A DNA stretch of 64,000 nt. Origin: Fistularia commersonii. Its lineage: Eukaryota; Chordata; Actinopteri; Syngnathiformes; Fistulariidae. Positions 11,868 to 22,285 of the stretch are shown piece after piece. Numbering within the stretch: the stretch's first letter is position 1; every line of letters starts with the position of its first letter. A program made the position numbers and the translations under genes. The notes under the pieces were generated by a model that was not told where the DNA came from, ran no database searches, and was given only the letters and a program-made list of their open reading frames with translations. The DNA lies in assembly GCA_037954325.1 (NCBI GenBank), contig JBBMNZ010000019.1, positions 11,849,501 through 11,913,500 of the forward strand. Reading direction: 5' to 3'.

Positions 11868-12120
11868 GGGGCCAGTTGTGGCTCAGTTGGTAGTAAAGTG
11901 CCAATCTGAAGGTTGGTGGTTTGATTCCCAGCCCCTCCTATCTGCCTATGGAAGTGTCCTGGGAGAGACACTGAACCTTCACTGGCCTGGTTAGCATCTT
12001 GCAGGGTAGCTTTGCTGCCATTGGTGTTGTTGGTGCATACATGTAAATGGAGTCATGCTATTTGTTGTAAAGCACTTTGAAACCGCAATGTATGAAAGCT
12101 CGCTATAAGTTAAGACCATA
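11868..12120 (+). repeat. tRNA-derived SINE-like repeat, family 2
   Basis: Internal Pol III promoter motifs are clear: A box TGGCTCAGTTGG at 11879-11890 and B box GGTTTGATTCC at 11918-11928, about tRNA-like spacing. The body has the widespread teleost segments 'gaagtgtcctgggagagaca' and 'ctgaacctt'. The 3' end has 'gtaaagcactttgaaacc' and 'gctcgctataagtt', the decayed form of the common 'aaagcgctatataa' tail. It differs from family 1 in both head and tail. A related fragment lies at 62515. Confidence 0.75.
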
Positions 12121-12204
12121 ACTCAAAAGTTATAAGTTATGTGATATCAAGAGGTTTTTCTATAAATCAGGCTTCATGGGATAACCTCAATATTTCAAAG
12201 CTAC

Positions 12205-12605
12205 AAGTCCTCTTGTAAGTCTTTCCCTTTTGGCTCCCTTCTTTCTCCATCTAAGCCTCTCCTCTGGACCCCATGTCCTCTTTCACTCTATCCTTAAACC
12301 TCCTCTTTGCTGTTCCTCCAGTCCCCCTGTCTGGCAGTTCAAACATCTGCATCCTTCTCTCAAAGATCTTCATGTCCAAACCATCTTTGTCTGACTTGTA
12401 GCTCCAGAACATCTAACATGTGCTGTCCCTGTGATGGACTTATTCCTGATCCTATCCATCCTCCTGCCAAAGAATACCTTTGCATCTTCATCCCTGATAC
12501 CTCCAAGCTCTGCCTCCTGACTCCTCATCAATACCTTTGTCTCAAAAGCAGGCAACATGTTCGGTCTCACCACCGTCTTCTACACCCTTCCCTTTAAGAG
12601 GTATG
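12205..12605 (-). mobile_element. RTE-type LINE, 3' fragment of the ORF
   Basis: Read on the minus strand, this encodes the C-terminal end of an RTE-type reverse-transcriptase ORF: 'VVRPNMLPAFETK' (usually VVRPAMLYGLET), then 'RMDRIRNKSITGTAHVRCSG' (usually RLDRIRNEYIRGTAHV). Stops and frameshifts break it. Only the last part of the ORF and the 3' end remain, which fits 5' truncation during target-primed reverse transcription. Two other fragments of the family lie at 26511 and 35585. Confidence 0.8.
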
Positions 12606-14451
12606 AGTCCACTGTGGTGCAATTCATCCACCAGAATCAGAAAACCTCGGGTGCCACGAAAAACCATGGAAACATGTACCAGCCGCGCCGCTCCGTCGGC
12701 TGTCTGCTAATGGATTTCGAACCGGAGCCAAGATTCCGGGGAGTTGCAATCTGTGCCATATATGACAGCGCAGTTCATGAAATTTGATATAGGAAGTCAT
12801 TTTCAGTGAGAAATGAGCTGTATTTTAAATACAATAGTACGCGTATATATTATTTTGTTCATTATGTGGCTACGCTGCAGATGGCTGATGTTTTTACAAT
12901 ATTACCGAAGCTCGACTTTATGCATGAAAGGAATGCAACCCCAATGTTCTCTCAACACCCGGCATTGACAGTGAATGTTGTTAGTCACGGTGTCTGGGAT
13001 ATAAAAAATACTTCCAGAATGGTACTAATGACCCTGGGTATATCAACCAAGCAAAAGTCAAGTACTCACAACAAGATTGCGAATCGCTCATCATCCACAG
13101 AAGCCAGTAGTACACAAAGCTAAGCTATTCATGGAGTGCTTAGTTATGAATAGAGTGATATCTGAGCGCGACAGATGTATCACTGCGCTCTGAGTGCTGA
13201 GAGGGAGCATCATTAGCACACTGACTGACATAACTGACGGCTGGCACCGAGAGAAGAGGGATGGAGGGTGAAACGGAGGGGGAGGATACGGAGCGAAATC
13301 TGTGCCAGCTATCACCCTCTGGCTGTTCTCAAATGTTTTAATCACAGTGACGGCGTTCTCACTCGGCAACCCCTTGGGAGACCCAGGTAGCTTAGCCACA
13401 CTTGATATTAACCACAAGGCGAATACACCCTTGTTTAAAGCAGACACGGCTTCCGTGCCATGTTTTTTGTCCGACCGCCGCCTCGACATCCGCAAGTTAA
13501 GGAACATGTATTTTGCAAAACGCCTGCCACCCCCCTTTTTTTTTCCACGCTACGGTTGTTTTGTTGTGCCGCTTCAGGTCGAATTCTCTGTTTATTTTCA
13601 TTTTTACTCCCCGGGCGCAGCGAGCCGAGGACGGCCTTTTTCAAACAGTTACATCACTGGCGATAAGATCAATCACCATTGGCCAGTCATATTTGCTTGC
13701 CTTTGGCTTCGCGTCAAAACAAGTTGAGCTGAGTTGGGCCCCAGTCGTATTTTCGGCGATGCCAGCGCCGATTCCAACAAAATGCGAGGGATGAGTTCAG
13801 ACAGGGGTGGAGAGAAAGCGGGAGGAAATGCACGCACTTTCCGGAGTGGCGTTGTGTCTCCGGAGTGAGATGAAGTGCAGCAAAAGGTCTGGATGGTCCT
13901 GCAGGAACCCGTGAGATTTGTCATTTAAAGTTGCAATGTGGCACTGTGGTAGCAAAGAAAAAAAATAAAACAATCAATTCCGAGGAAATGAAAGTGGACA
14001 AATTCTGGAATATTCATTAGAGCAGCCAACCAGCTCCTATCAGTTCTTGTCTCCATCTCTGCTCGTGAACTCTGCACTCTAAGTGTGATGTAACCAAGCG
14101 TCTTCGGGCAAGTCTATGAATGTTTAAGCCATCACTGTTAAGTTCATTTTGGACGCAGTTTGCCGGTCCTTGGGCTAAAAATACTTCTAATGATGTCCCC
14201 TAAGAGTCTTGCGAACTGTATATCCGTTATAAACACAAAGTGTAACTCTTCGTCCTTTCCTAGGGACTACGATCAAAGCGCTGGCAGACGAACTGACTGA
14301 CAGAGATTTGAAATGGAATTCAACTCGAACAAAAGTCCGCGCCTTTTGTTGTTTTTCGTGTAACATGAGAAGACAGCGGAGGCACCATGCGAGCAGCATA
14401 TAGCCAAGGCGGACCGTGGAGATGAGGCGGTAAGGGGATTTTACTCGGGAT
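12606..14451. other. Unique sequence, no gene
   Basis: No recognisable coding exon or dispersed repeat. Open frames at 13091-13507 (minus) and 13302-13727 (plus) overlap on opposite strands and lack any domain. They reflect a GC-richer patch, not genes. Confidence 0.5.
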
Positions 14452-14468
14452 GGGGGGGGGGGGGGGGG
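14452..14468. repeat. Poly-G tract (17 bp)
   Basis: An uninterrupted run of 17 G. It is capable in principle of G-quadruplex formation and is often a sequencing or assembly weak point. Confidence 0.95.
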
Positions 14469-14819
14469 TGATGCTGCCGAGGCAGGATATGATAAGCAAA
14501 ACCGGGAGCGGGTTGGCAGAAAAACACGGCCGACGCGGAGGTCCAACGGCGGAGCTGCCAGGCGGGTTGACGAGGAAGAGGAGTGTCTGAAGGCAGCCAG
14601 GCAGGCTTACTGTAATGCAGTGGGCGGACAACAAGGCAGGAGAGCTGGGGAATTCCTGGACGTCCCGGGAGAAAGTGACACTGTGAGTGTTCTGAGAGAT
14701 CAGCTCCACAGAGTGACAAAAAGGTAGATTTGGAAAAAGAGCTTTATACGGTGAGTAAGGTTTAAAACTAATATGTGATCAGTTGTATGAGTTGCTTTTT
14801 ACTTTATATATTTTGCGAT
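14469..14819. other. Unique sequence
   Basis: A purine-rich stretch with overlapping minus-strand open frames that look like chance. Nothing recognised. Confidence 0.5.
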
Positions 14820-16105
14820 GTTCTATTTCACATATCGATCATTCATTCGGGATTTGGGCTCCGGCATATCCCAGCTGGCACTGGGGGAGAGGCGGCGTTC
14901 ACTTTGTCGATCACATGGATATAGAGAGAGATAACCAACTACTCTTTCATTTACGCATCGTACCGAGACATACAACCAATAACCTCCTCATTCATCTGTT
15001 ATCTAAACATATAGCCATTGAAGCTATCATTTACATGTCTTATAAAGTTGCTCAACCATTCGCTTTTGCATTCAAATGTAATATCAGAATCCGACTAAGA
15101 ATCAGAAAGTCTTTATTCCCCAGGTACTTTTGAAATATGAGTAATTCACTGTGGTTTGTTGGTGTTTAGCGGACAAACACGGACCACTCATTAAATGAAA
15201 AAGTGAAATCAGGACAAGTGATGGTGCAAAGTTGTGCAAGAGTAGTGCAATAGAGAGGGGGCCGAGACAGTGTCAGTGGGGGTCCTGGGTCTTATTGATG
15301 AGGGAGGAAGCAGATGGGAAAAAACTGTTTTCGTGGCAGGAGATTTTGATCCTGACGGACCGCAGCCTCCTGCCAGACCAGAATGGTTCAAACAGAATGT
15401 GTCCAGGGTGAGATGGGTAAGCCATGATCTTTCAAGCATGCCTGAGGGTCCTGGTGGCGGACGCGTCATGTAGGGTTAGCAGATTGCAGCCAGTCACCTT
15501 ATCTGCTGGGCGGACGATACATCTGTCTTATGGTGACATACACGGACAAACATCCATTCACCCTCTCGTTCACTTGTGAAAAAGAGAAATCCAACCATTC
15601 ACTCTCTCATTCATCTATCATATTGAGACATGCAACCATTCACTCTTCCATTCACATGTTATATAGAGAGATGTATGCATTCACTTTCTCGCTTTTTCTT
15701 GCATAAACATAGTCATCCACTCTGTCATTCACCCGTCATTGACCATACAACCCTTTAATCTCCTTCGCATGTCATACAGATATGTTTAACCATTCACTCT
15801 GTCATTCACACGTCACATAGTGACCTGCAACCATTCACCCCGTCATCCATCATATTGAAACGTAACACCTCTCACGTTCTCATGCACATGTTATATGAAG
15901 AGATATATCAATTCACTGTCTCAGTCACATATCATTGACAAACAACCACTCATATGGATTTGTTTTGTTTTGTTTTGTTTCGTATAGAGACAGACAAGAA
16001 TTTAGTCTGTCATTCACTAATCTGGGCAATTTAGTGTCTCCAATGAACCAACTACATGTTTTTGGACTCAAACCATCTTGCTGTGAGGTGGAAGCACTAG
16101 ACATT
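14820..16105 (-). repeat. Family 1 repeat, antisense, with expanded internal minisatellite
   Basis: The tail is at the left ('ttcattcgggatttgggctc', 'catatcccagctggcactgg'). It runs into imperfect tandem units of about 34-45 bp of the type 'caaccattcactctctcatt' plus 'cacatgttatatagagag'. After the nested LINE piece (15098-15535) about ten more units follow to 15955. The family's middle then resumes with 'ctgggcaatttagtgtctcc', 'catgtttttggactcaaacc' and 'ttgctgtgaggtggaagcac'. Other copies have one or a few units, so this one is greatly expanded. Confidence 0.75.
15098..15535 (-). mobile_element. L2/Rex1-like LINE 3' end nested in a family 1 repeat
   Basis: The plus strand reads the complement of a common teleost LINE 3' end: 'agaatcagaaagtctttatt', 'agcagatgggaaaaaactgt', 'gacggaccgcagcctcctgc' and 'cagaatgtgtccagggtgag'. 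The minus strand is therefore the element's sense strand. The 5' part is missing. The insertion interrupts the tandem units of the surrounding repeat, so it is younger than the expansion start. No clear target-site duplication is visible. Confidence 0.75.
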
Positions 16106-16884
16106 TTTAAAATATCAACTTTTTTTGGTCCAGTGTGACAGAGGCCATTTTTTACCGAGAACCCCCACTCCGAAAACATGATTCCTTTTTGTGATTTACA
16201 CAAAAGTCGTAAGAAGGGGTGAGGTTTGACAGGAAGTTGGACCATTGAAAGAATGCAGTGGAGGCAGAAGATCCCCCTCCAGCACCACCACCCCACCTTG
16301 TTCCATGCTGCCCGTTGACCAGGAAATTGAACTAAAATAAAAAATGTGTTGAGAGCGCAGCTGAAATTCTCATAAAAAATAAGGGGGTTATCTACAGCTT
16401 AAGGCGACTATACCGGTACTCAAACAGTAATTTAAGACCAACCTCAGCATATATAAAAGGTAGAGGAAAGAAACGAGTGATTTAATGGTTTATTAAATCT
16501 GTGTGTGTGTGTCCGTCCCGCTATTCTAGAGGTCCTCAAAACGAGCCCCTCCCCAAATTCAGATGAATAAAAAGAAAAAAATAATACAGAACGTTAACTT
16601 TTTAGCAATAAAGGCAGGGGAAAATTGCTCTACAGCCTATTTGAGGGAATGAATGTAAGCACAAATCAAACTACTTAGGGATTAGTTTAGGAGGCATGTA
16701 CCTGAGGTCTTCTAAACTTTCTTAATTGTGGCTTGTCTTGATCTACCGCAGCAGTCAGCGTCCAACGTTGTTAGGTATTATATGAATATTAAAGCTTATG
16801 TATCATGTTGTAGCGCAATGAGAAAGGGTACAGAGCTGTGGAAAAGTTCAACTTTTTTTCCTCACACACAAAAACCAAACGGAC
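16106..16884. other. Unique sequence with an isolated TATA-like motif
   Basis: Mostly AT-rich and featureless. TATATAAAAGG at 16450-16460 is a good TATA-box match, but no open frame or transcript-like structure follows. A short GT tract lies near 16500-16511. Confidence 0.45.
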
Positions 16885-16985
16885 GGTGAACTTTCATGGT
16901 CCATAAAGCTCCTGATCTAAACCACGCCCAGACCCTTGTCCCGTGGAGATAGAGGCCACCTCCCTTAGTGTCCACCACACAGCCC
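16885..16985 (-). repeat. Left member of a direct-repeat pair of unknown family
   Basis: It contains 'ggtccataaagctcctgatc', 'taaaccacgcccagaccctt' and 'cttagtgtccaccacac'. About 85 bp here align at roughly three-quarters identity with 18082-18170 in the same orientation. The strand given follows the better open frames of the segment between them and is uncertain. Confidence 0.6.
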
Positions 16986-18065
16986 CCTCCGAACACCCAG
17001 AAAGGACTCCCGAAAACAGTCTCTCACGGGAGGCTTGAGCAGCCTGCCATAACAACTGCCTCATCCCTCAGTTGAAGTAGCAAGAGGCACCGTATGTTGG
17101 ACCTCTGGAGGCACTGCTGGGGTCATGAAAGGACGGTAGCCTTGATCGGGAATTTCGGGAACACAGAAAGTCCGCGCCGATTGTTGGGTCAGTGATGGAG
17201 GGGATCACAAAGTCCCAATCAAAATGGCAGCAATGGAAACAAACAGGCACCGACGTTGAGCTGAAAGTCACAATTGAGGACCCATTAGCCACGCTCAGTA
17301 GCGGCCTGCTGCCTCTATTCTGTATGTGTGCTCACGTTGGGGGAGCAGGCTCTTCTGCAAGCCAGATTCCACGAGAAACCATATTACATACTCCGTGTGT
17401 CTGATGAACAACAACTGGGTGTGTCTGCCACCACTCATGGCTGCTATTGCGCATTGGCGCCGGTTTCCTGGCACCCTGAATGAGCATGGAGGAATGCAAC
17501 ACCGCGCCTTCCTGCCGAACCTTTGGTGGAAAAAACAGAGGCCGCTCTTTCACTGTCTCTGGACGGCCAACCCATCCGCCATGGCTAGATCCGCATTTCC
17601 TAGCATCCTCCACGAGGGCTCCGACGCCATGTACTGGACAGCGAACTGCCTGGTTGCCCGCAGGACACAGTCAGTCTCCTCCACCAGACATCGGCAGTTG
17701 CCAGCAGGCAGACACAAGGAGTTAGCCAAGACTGCGTGCACTGGAGGCGGGAGTATCGGACAGTAGGGACAGCATGTTGTCCGTCAGGTCCACGGCCGAC
17801 CCGCCCCTCCACGGCAGATAGGCTGTACCTCCAGAGCAGAAGTCTTTTGAGGGCGGCTTATCTACCATGCTGGAAGGGGGGGGCACAACAGCTCCATGGC
17901 TCACTGTGTGGACTGCCGGTCCAGCACTGAGGCAACCAAAGAGTACCTGGCATTGTTTGAAAAAATCCCACGCAGGTGGAAAAGCACTTCCACATATTGA
18001 AACCAGAAGGACGTCTCGCTCTGCCAGAAGCCTGATGGCCGCGGTAGGCAAAACAGGTTGAATCG
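16986..18065 (-). other. Unidentified GC-richer segment between direct repeats
   Basis: This 1.1 kb is GC-richer than its surroundings and unusually open in several frames. The minus strand has 109 codons at 17722-18051 (with 'LLAERDVLLVSICGSAFPP'), 102 at 17858-18166 and 93 at 17332-17613. The plus strand has 146 at 17326-17766. None matches a domain I recognise. The flanking direct repeats suggest a decayed mobile element, or two partial copies of one, but I cannot assign a class. It could instead be a pseudogene fragment. Confidence 0.35.
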
Positions 18066-18175
18066 CAAAGTTCCTCTCGGTTGGACCATAAAGTCGCTGA
18101 CCTAAACCACGCCACAGCCCCTTGTCCCAGAGGGTGAGCAGCCACGCGCCTTAGTGTCCACCACACTGTCAGCTA
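18066..18175 (-). repeat. Right member of the direct-repeat pair
   Basis: It contains 'ggaccataaagtcgctgacc', 'taaaccacgccacagcccct' and 'cttagtgtccaccacac', and aligns with 16904-16985. The pair is about 1.18 kb apart and in the same orientation. Confidence 0.6.
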
Positions 18176-18180
18176 TTACT

Positions 18181-19075
18181 GTTTAAGATTTAAGATTTAA
18201 AGCGTTTATTGTCATGTGTGCAGTGTAGACGTGTTTCCTTGTATAGTGAAACTCCTACTTCGCTGTCCGCAGCAATTGGGGCTGCATTGGGATATGTGCT
18301 GAGAGAAGACTGTAAGCATTATTATTAATTGTGAACATTGCGATAAAAAGTAACAGCAATAAGACGAATGAGTGCGGCTCGGTGTCCAACTCACACAGCG
18401 CAGGTGCAAGGTTGGATGCAAATTGAGTGGCAATGGACTTTACATGTGCAAAGAGAAGAATGATAGTCAGCTGTTTAAGTGTCTGATGGCAGTCGGGTAG
18501 AATGAGTTCTTTAATCGTGTCGTTCTACATTTCACACTCCTGTACCTCCGGCCGGAGGGTTTTAGTGTGAAGAGTCTATGTTGGGGTTGGGCGTGGTCCT
18601 TGGCGATCGAGACAACTCTCCTGTGGACTCTGCGGTGCTCTGCAGAGAAGACAGTGGGTATCTTGTGATCCTCTCTGCAGTCTTTACTACTCGCTGCAGG
18701 CGTCTACTGTCCAGAGCAGTGGTGCTGCCTTAACCACACGGTGATGCAGCTGGTCAGGATGCTCTCAACAATGCAGCTGTAGAAGTTGCTGAGAATCTTA
18801 GGTGGCATGCCAAACCTCCTTAGCCTCCTCTGGAAATACAGCCCTCCTGACCGTCTGCGTGGTGTTGAGGGACCAGGAGAGGTCTTCACTTATGTGGACA
18901 CCAAGGAATTTGAAGTTGCTCACCCTCTCAACCTCAAGAACAGTGGCTGATGAGGTCTCCTCCCCTCCCTCATTTCCATTATCCACTATCCACTATTATC
19001 TCCTTGGTCTTGGTCCGTGTCGAGGGTGAGATTATTGTCTTCACACCTCTTCACCAGACTGGCCACCTCCACTCT
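18181..19075 (-). mobile_element. L2/Rex1-like LINE, C-terminal reverse-transcriptase fragment and 3' end
   Basis: The minus strand encodes the typical end of an L2/Rex1-like ORF2. 'VSNFKFLGVHISEDLSWSLN' is followed by 'RRLRRFGMPPKILSNFYSCI' and 'VESILTSCITVWL', matching the family pattern FKFLGV.I..DL.W ... LR.FG..PK.L.NFY...IESILT.CIT.W. Frameshifts separate these pieces. The element's 3' end, 'gtttattgtcatgtgtgcag' on the plus strand, is at the left. The core reverse-transcriptase motifs and the endonuclease are missing through 5' truncation. Confidence 0.85.
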
Positions 19076-19142
19076 ATAGACAACAGGATGGACCGTCAAT
19101 CCCAACAGGATTAACTGTTAGTGATGCTGTTATTATTTGAGG

Positions 19143-19392
19143 CTGTCCTTCCCTCGCTCTTAGTCCCCCTATCCCCAACTGGTCGAGGCAGAATTCCACC
19201 AACACTGACCTGGGATTTGTCCAAGGTTTCTTGGACAAATCCCAAAAAAATTCCAACTGCTTGCTCATCAAGGTTTTTTTTTTAATTTTTTTTTTTCTGT
19301 AAATCATTTTCAAAAGCGTGAGCCAGCTCTGCCCCGGAAAGAGTCATCAGATTTGTGCCACCAGATAAATAAAATCTAACTTGACTTGACTA
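19143..19392 (+). repeat. Dispersed repeat family 3, copy 1
   Basis: It carries 'ccccaactggtcgaggcaga', 'atttgtccaaggtttcttgg', 'gagtcatcagatttgtgcc' and ends 'aaataaaatctaacttgact'. This is the common teleost repeat ending in an 'ataaaattgacttgac' type tail. A T-rich stretch (19275-19299) lies inside. It has no tRNA-like boxes. Confidence 0.7.
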
Positions 19393-20194
19393 CACTTGGG
19401 CAACATTGCATGTTGCAACTTGCAAAGGGACAGCTCAAGGCAGGGTAACCCTGCTGCTTACTATGCAATACATCTGCATTGGAAACACAACGTACCAGCA
19501 ACGTACTAAAACGTACTATGCGTGAGGCTTTTCTGGGATTGGATGATGGACTTTTCAAACGTGCCCCTGATTGATGGCGCCATAGCCCGTCAGCTGCCAC
19601 GCAGAGCGGAAATAATCCTAATTCAGGCCATACGTACCGTGTCTAGTTTCGGGACAGGGAACTCGCCAAGGGTATTTTCGGGGCCATTAACTCCGTATTG
19701 ATGTGACACCGGGGCAAATATGCGTGTTGAACGCTGATTAAATTAACTCTGGATGGCGTTTGTGTTAATAACATTGGCACTGTTTATTACTTAAAGGCTT
19801 GCATCCGTCACAGTAATAACTAAACTTAGAATCCCTTTTCCTGCATGAAACATCATGACGCCCCGTCTTAATTATCCAAGACACAAAATGTATTATGTAA
19901 TATGGTTTATAATAATTAGTTTGAAGAGAATCAACCTGCAACATAAGCGAAAAACACATTTAGACACCCAAGAAAGTGTTAAAAGCACCATCAACCACGC
20001 TGTATGCTGCTGTGTACCCCACACAACAGTATGTTATTAGATATAGTTTATGTTCAAAAATTACAAAAGATGAGTTGCCGACTTTGAATCGAAATGTGAA
20101 ACTTAAATATGGCAACACTTGATGAAGCAGTAAAGTCAGTGCTTCAGTGTAAGAGTCCACCATTGTCATTTATTTGATAAATATTGGTGCCATT
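19393..20194. other. Unique sequence, no gene
   Basis: No coding or repeat signal recognised. 19760-20040 is AT-rich with short overlapping frames. Confidence 0.5.
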
Positions 20195-20445
20195 GATGTA
20201 TTATTTCCCCTACTGATTGAGGCAAAAGGCCTCCCATGTTGAGCAAGGATCTGTCCAAGGTTTCCCACAGGTAAAAGGCAGTTTTTCATTTCTCCGTCGC
20301 CAAGTGCCCGGCAACGGCTGGGATGTTTAGTTTCCGTGCATTGTTTTAAAGAGTGCAGTTCAAACCTGCTCTACATGGAAAGTGTCATGAGACAGCTGTG
20401 TTGTTATTTGCCATTATATAAATAAATATCTGACTTGACATCAAT
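20195..20445 (+). repeat. Dispersed repeat family 3, copy 2
   Basis: It shares 'gatctgtccaaggtttccca', 'caggtaaaaggcag', 'tttaaagagtgcagttcaaa', 'cctgctctacatggaaagtg' and the 'ataaatatctgacttgac' tail with the copies at 19143 and 25700. Same strand as both. Confidence 0.75.
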
Positions 20446-21424
20446 AGATGGGTGCTGAAAATCAAAAAAAAAAGAAAAAAGAAAAAAGACAACTGGGGAG
20501 AAGACAACACGGAGGATCAGACTCGATATGAGTGAAACTTCAATGGGGAACAAAAGCAGACATCAAAATAACGGAAATTAGAAAATGACACAAAGTCATA
20601 AAAAAACAGCTACTACATGCAACATTTTTCAAGCACCCATTAAGAATTACTTTTCTGTTGTCAGAGAACGTCAGTTTACCGCCGCTGTGGCTTTACGCTG
20701 AGAGCGTTCGAATATCTTGACAATCAAAGGGCTGTCAAAAATGTTTAATTAGACCGGCGACATTGTCAAGAACTCAGTTTCATCTAATCTCAAAACGTTC
20801 CTCTGCATTTCAGGCTGTAGAATACAATCTGGAAAGAAAGGTGACGAACGTCTTGCCGAATTAAGTAAAACAGTGATAAGAGATAGTCTCCTTGCTGGGA
20901 CACAAGTGTGATAAGCAGGGTTCAATCAAATCAGAAAAAAAGAAGCAAAAAACAATTTGAGTATTTCTTCAGTGATGAAAACGTCTGTTCTCTCACGCTA
21001 ATTATAAACAACTCTGGAGTGGAGGGTCCATTATGGAAACCAAGGCTGGGGAGAGGTGATAAAGAACGAATATGTTTGTTTACGCCGCACGTGTCGTGTT
21101 TTGGCCATATTGGACAGCGCCTGGGGAGAAAATACCCCCGGGCTGCCCTACATGTGTCGAGATCAGTGGAAGTGCACCCCGTCCCGGCTCTAGTCAGAGT
21201 ACAGATTTTATAACCGAGATTTTACGCAAGTAAAAGTTTGAAAACATTAATTCGTTCATTATCCATACCATGTACCCAGCATTATTAGTCATGCATGGTG
21301 TTGGAAACTAATCCGAGAGGCGGGGTCAATCCTGGACCCATTTCTCCTCATTTTCAAACTTACCAGGCACATCATTACTTGACGAACCTGGAGAAGTGAA
21401 ACATGATTTCTTATATCCGAAAGA
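20446..21424. other. Unique sequence, no gene
   Basis: An A/G-rich tract lies at 20464-20490. 21010-21200 is a GC-richer non-repetitive block that could be conserved non-coding DNA. The frame at 20908-21213 has no domain. Confidence 0.5.
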
Positions 21425-21600
21425 ATTATGTGGAAAATACAAACTCTGCTTTTAAAGATACTAATGTTGATGTAGACGCTCCATGATTCATTGAAAAATT
21501 ACAACAAATGGGGGTCTAATATGTCGGTTGTGGCGCAAAGGGAAAGTTCTCAATTTGTCACGCGGTTGATGCTATGGGATAAGAGCTTGTTCATCATATA
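21425..21600 (+). repeat. Unclassified dispersed repeat, copy 1
   Basis: 'aaaatacaaactctgctttt' followed by 'agatactaatgttgatg' and 'gctccatgattcattgaaa' recurs at 43618-43775 with the same order and small gaps. I do not recognise the family. Confidence 0.5.
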
Positions 21601-21604
21601 TTAC

Positions 21605-21850
21605 GCCATTATAATTAGTCCTACTCTCATTCACACATCTGGACAATTTGGCCTGTTAAATGAACCTCCGAATATTTTAGGACCGCGGGAGGAACCAGAG
21701 AATCTGAAGAAATCAACGCAGACAACCGGAGAGTATGGCAACTCCAGATTTAACCACCATCTTAATGTGAGGTTGGAACCCCTAAGCACTGCGCCATCAT
21801 GCCTCCCTATCATTAATCAATTCAAAACAAATATGGACATTTGACTTCGG
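21605..21850 (-). repeat. Family 1 repeat, antisense, head half
   Basis: It begins 'cattcacacatctggacaat' and passes through 'gaccgcgggaggaaccagag'. It ends with the complement of the A box, 'cactgcgcca' at 21787-21796, followed by 'tcatgcctccctat'. The 40 bp beyond the head also match the flank of the copy at 28215. Confidence 0.75.
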
Positions 21851-21919
<69 letters not shown>

Positions 21920-21920
21920 C
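21851..21920. repeat. (TATC)17 microsatellite
   Basis: About 70 bp of nearly perfect TATC repeats. It starts about 20 bp beyond the shared head flank of the adjacent family 1 copy. Confidence 0.97.
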
Positions 21921-22285
21921 CGTGACATGCATTCATCACAGAAAGAAAAAAAATGTTGTATTTATTCAGTGATTTGTACTATAAAGTTATTTTCCACGTA
22001 GCTTCAGCATTTTTAGTCTTTTTTTTCAAAATCGCTAAAAAAAAAAAAAAAAAAACATTTAAAAACGTGGTGGAGACGCAGCAACCAGCGGAGCCCACTG
22101 TGGATTGCGCAATGATTCTGCTAACTGTGCTGCCATGCTATGGACTGAGACCGTATTGCTGTCTCCGTGGATGTCACTATTAAAAAAAACACTTTTGATA
22201 TATGAACTAAATTGTGTCTAATGTTTTTCGTCAACAACTGTAACATGTTTCTCGTGTTTCTCATAATCATAAAACGACTGTGAAG
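21921..22285. other. AT-rich unique sequence with poly-A
   Basis: It contains an A run of about 18 at 22037-22054. Nothing else recognised. Confidence 0.6.

Noticed and set aside
11868..12120. Possible functional tRNA gene
   Set aside because: It has A and B boxes but no foldable cloverleaf with an acceptor stem, and the body and tail are those of a known SINE-like repeat.
15540..15960. CRISPR-like regular repeat array
   Set aside because: The units are contiguous imperfect minisatellite repeats of variable length without unique spacers, inside a eukaryotic retroposon.
16450..16460. TATATAAAAGG TATA-box match
   Set aside because: No open frame, cap-site context or transcript structure follows. 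Such matches are common in AT-rich DNA.
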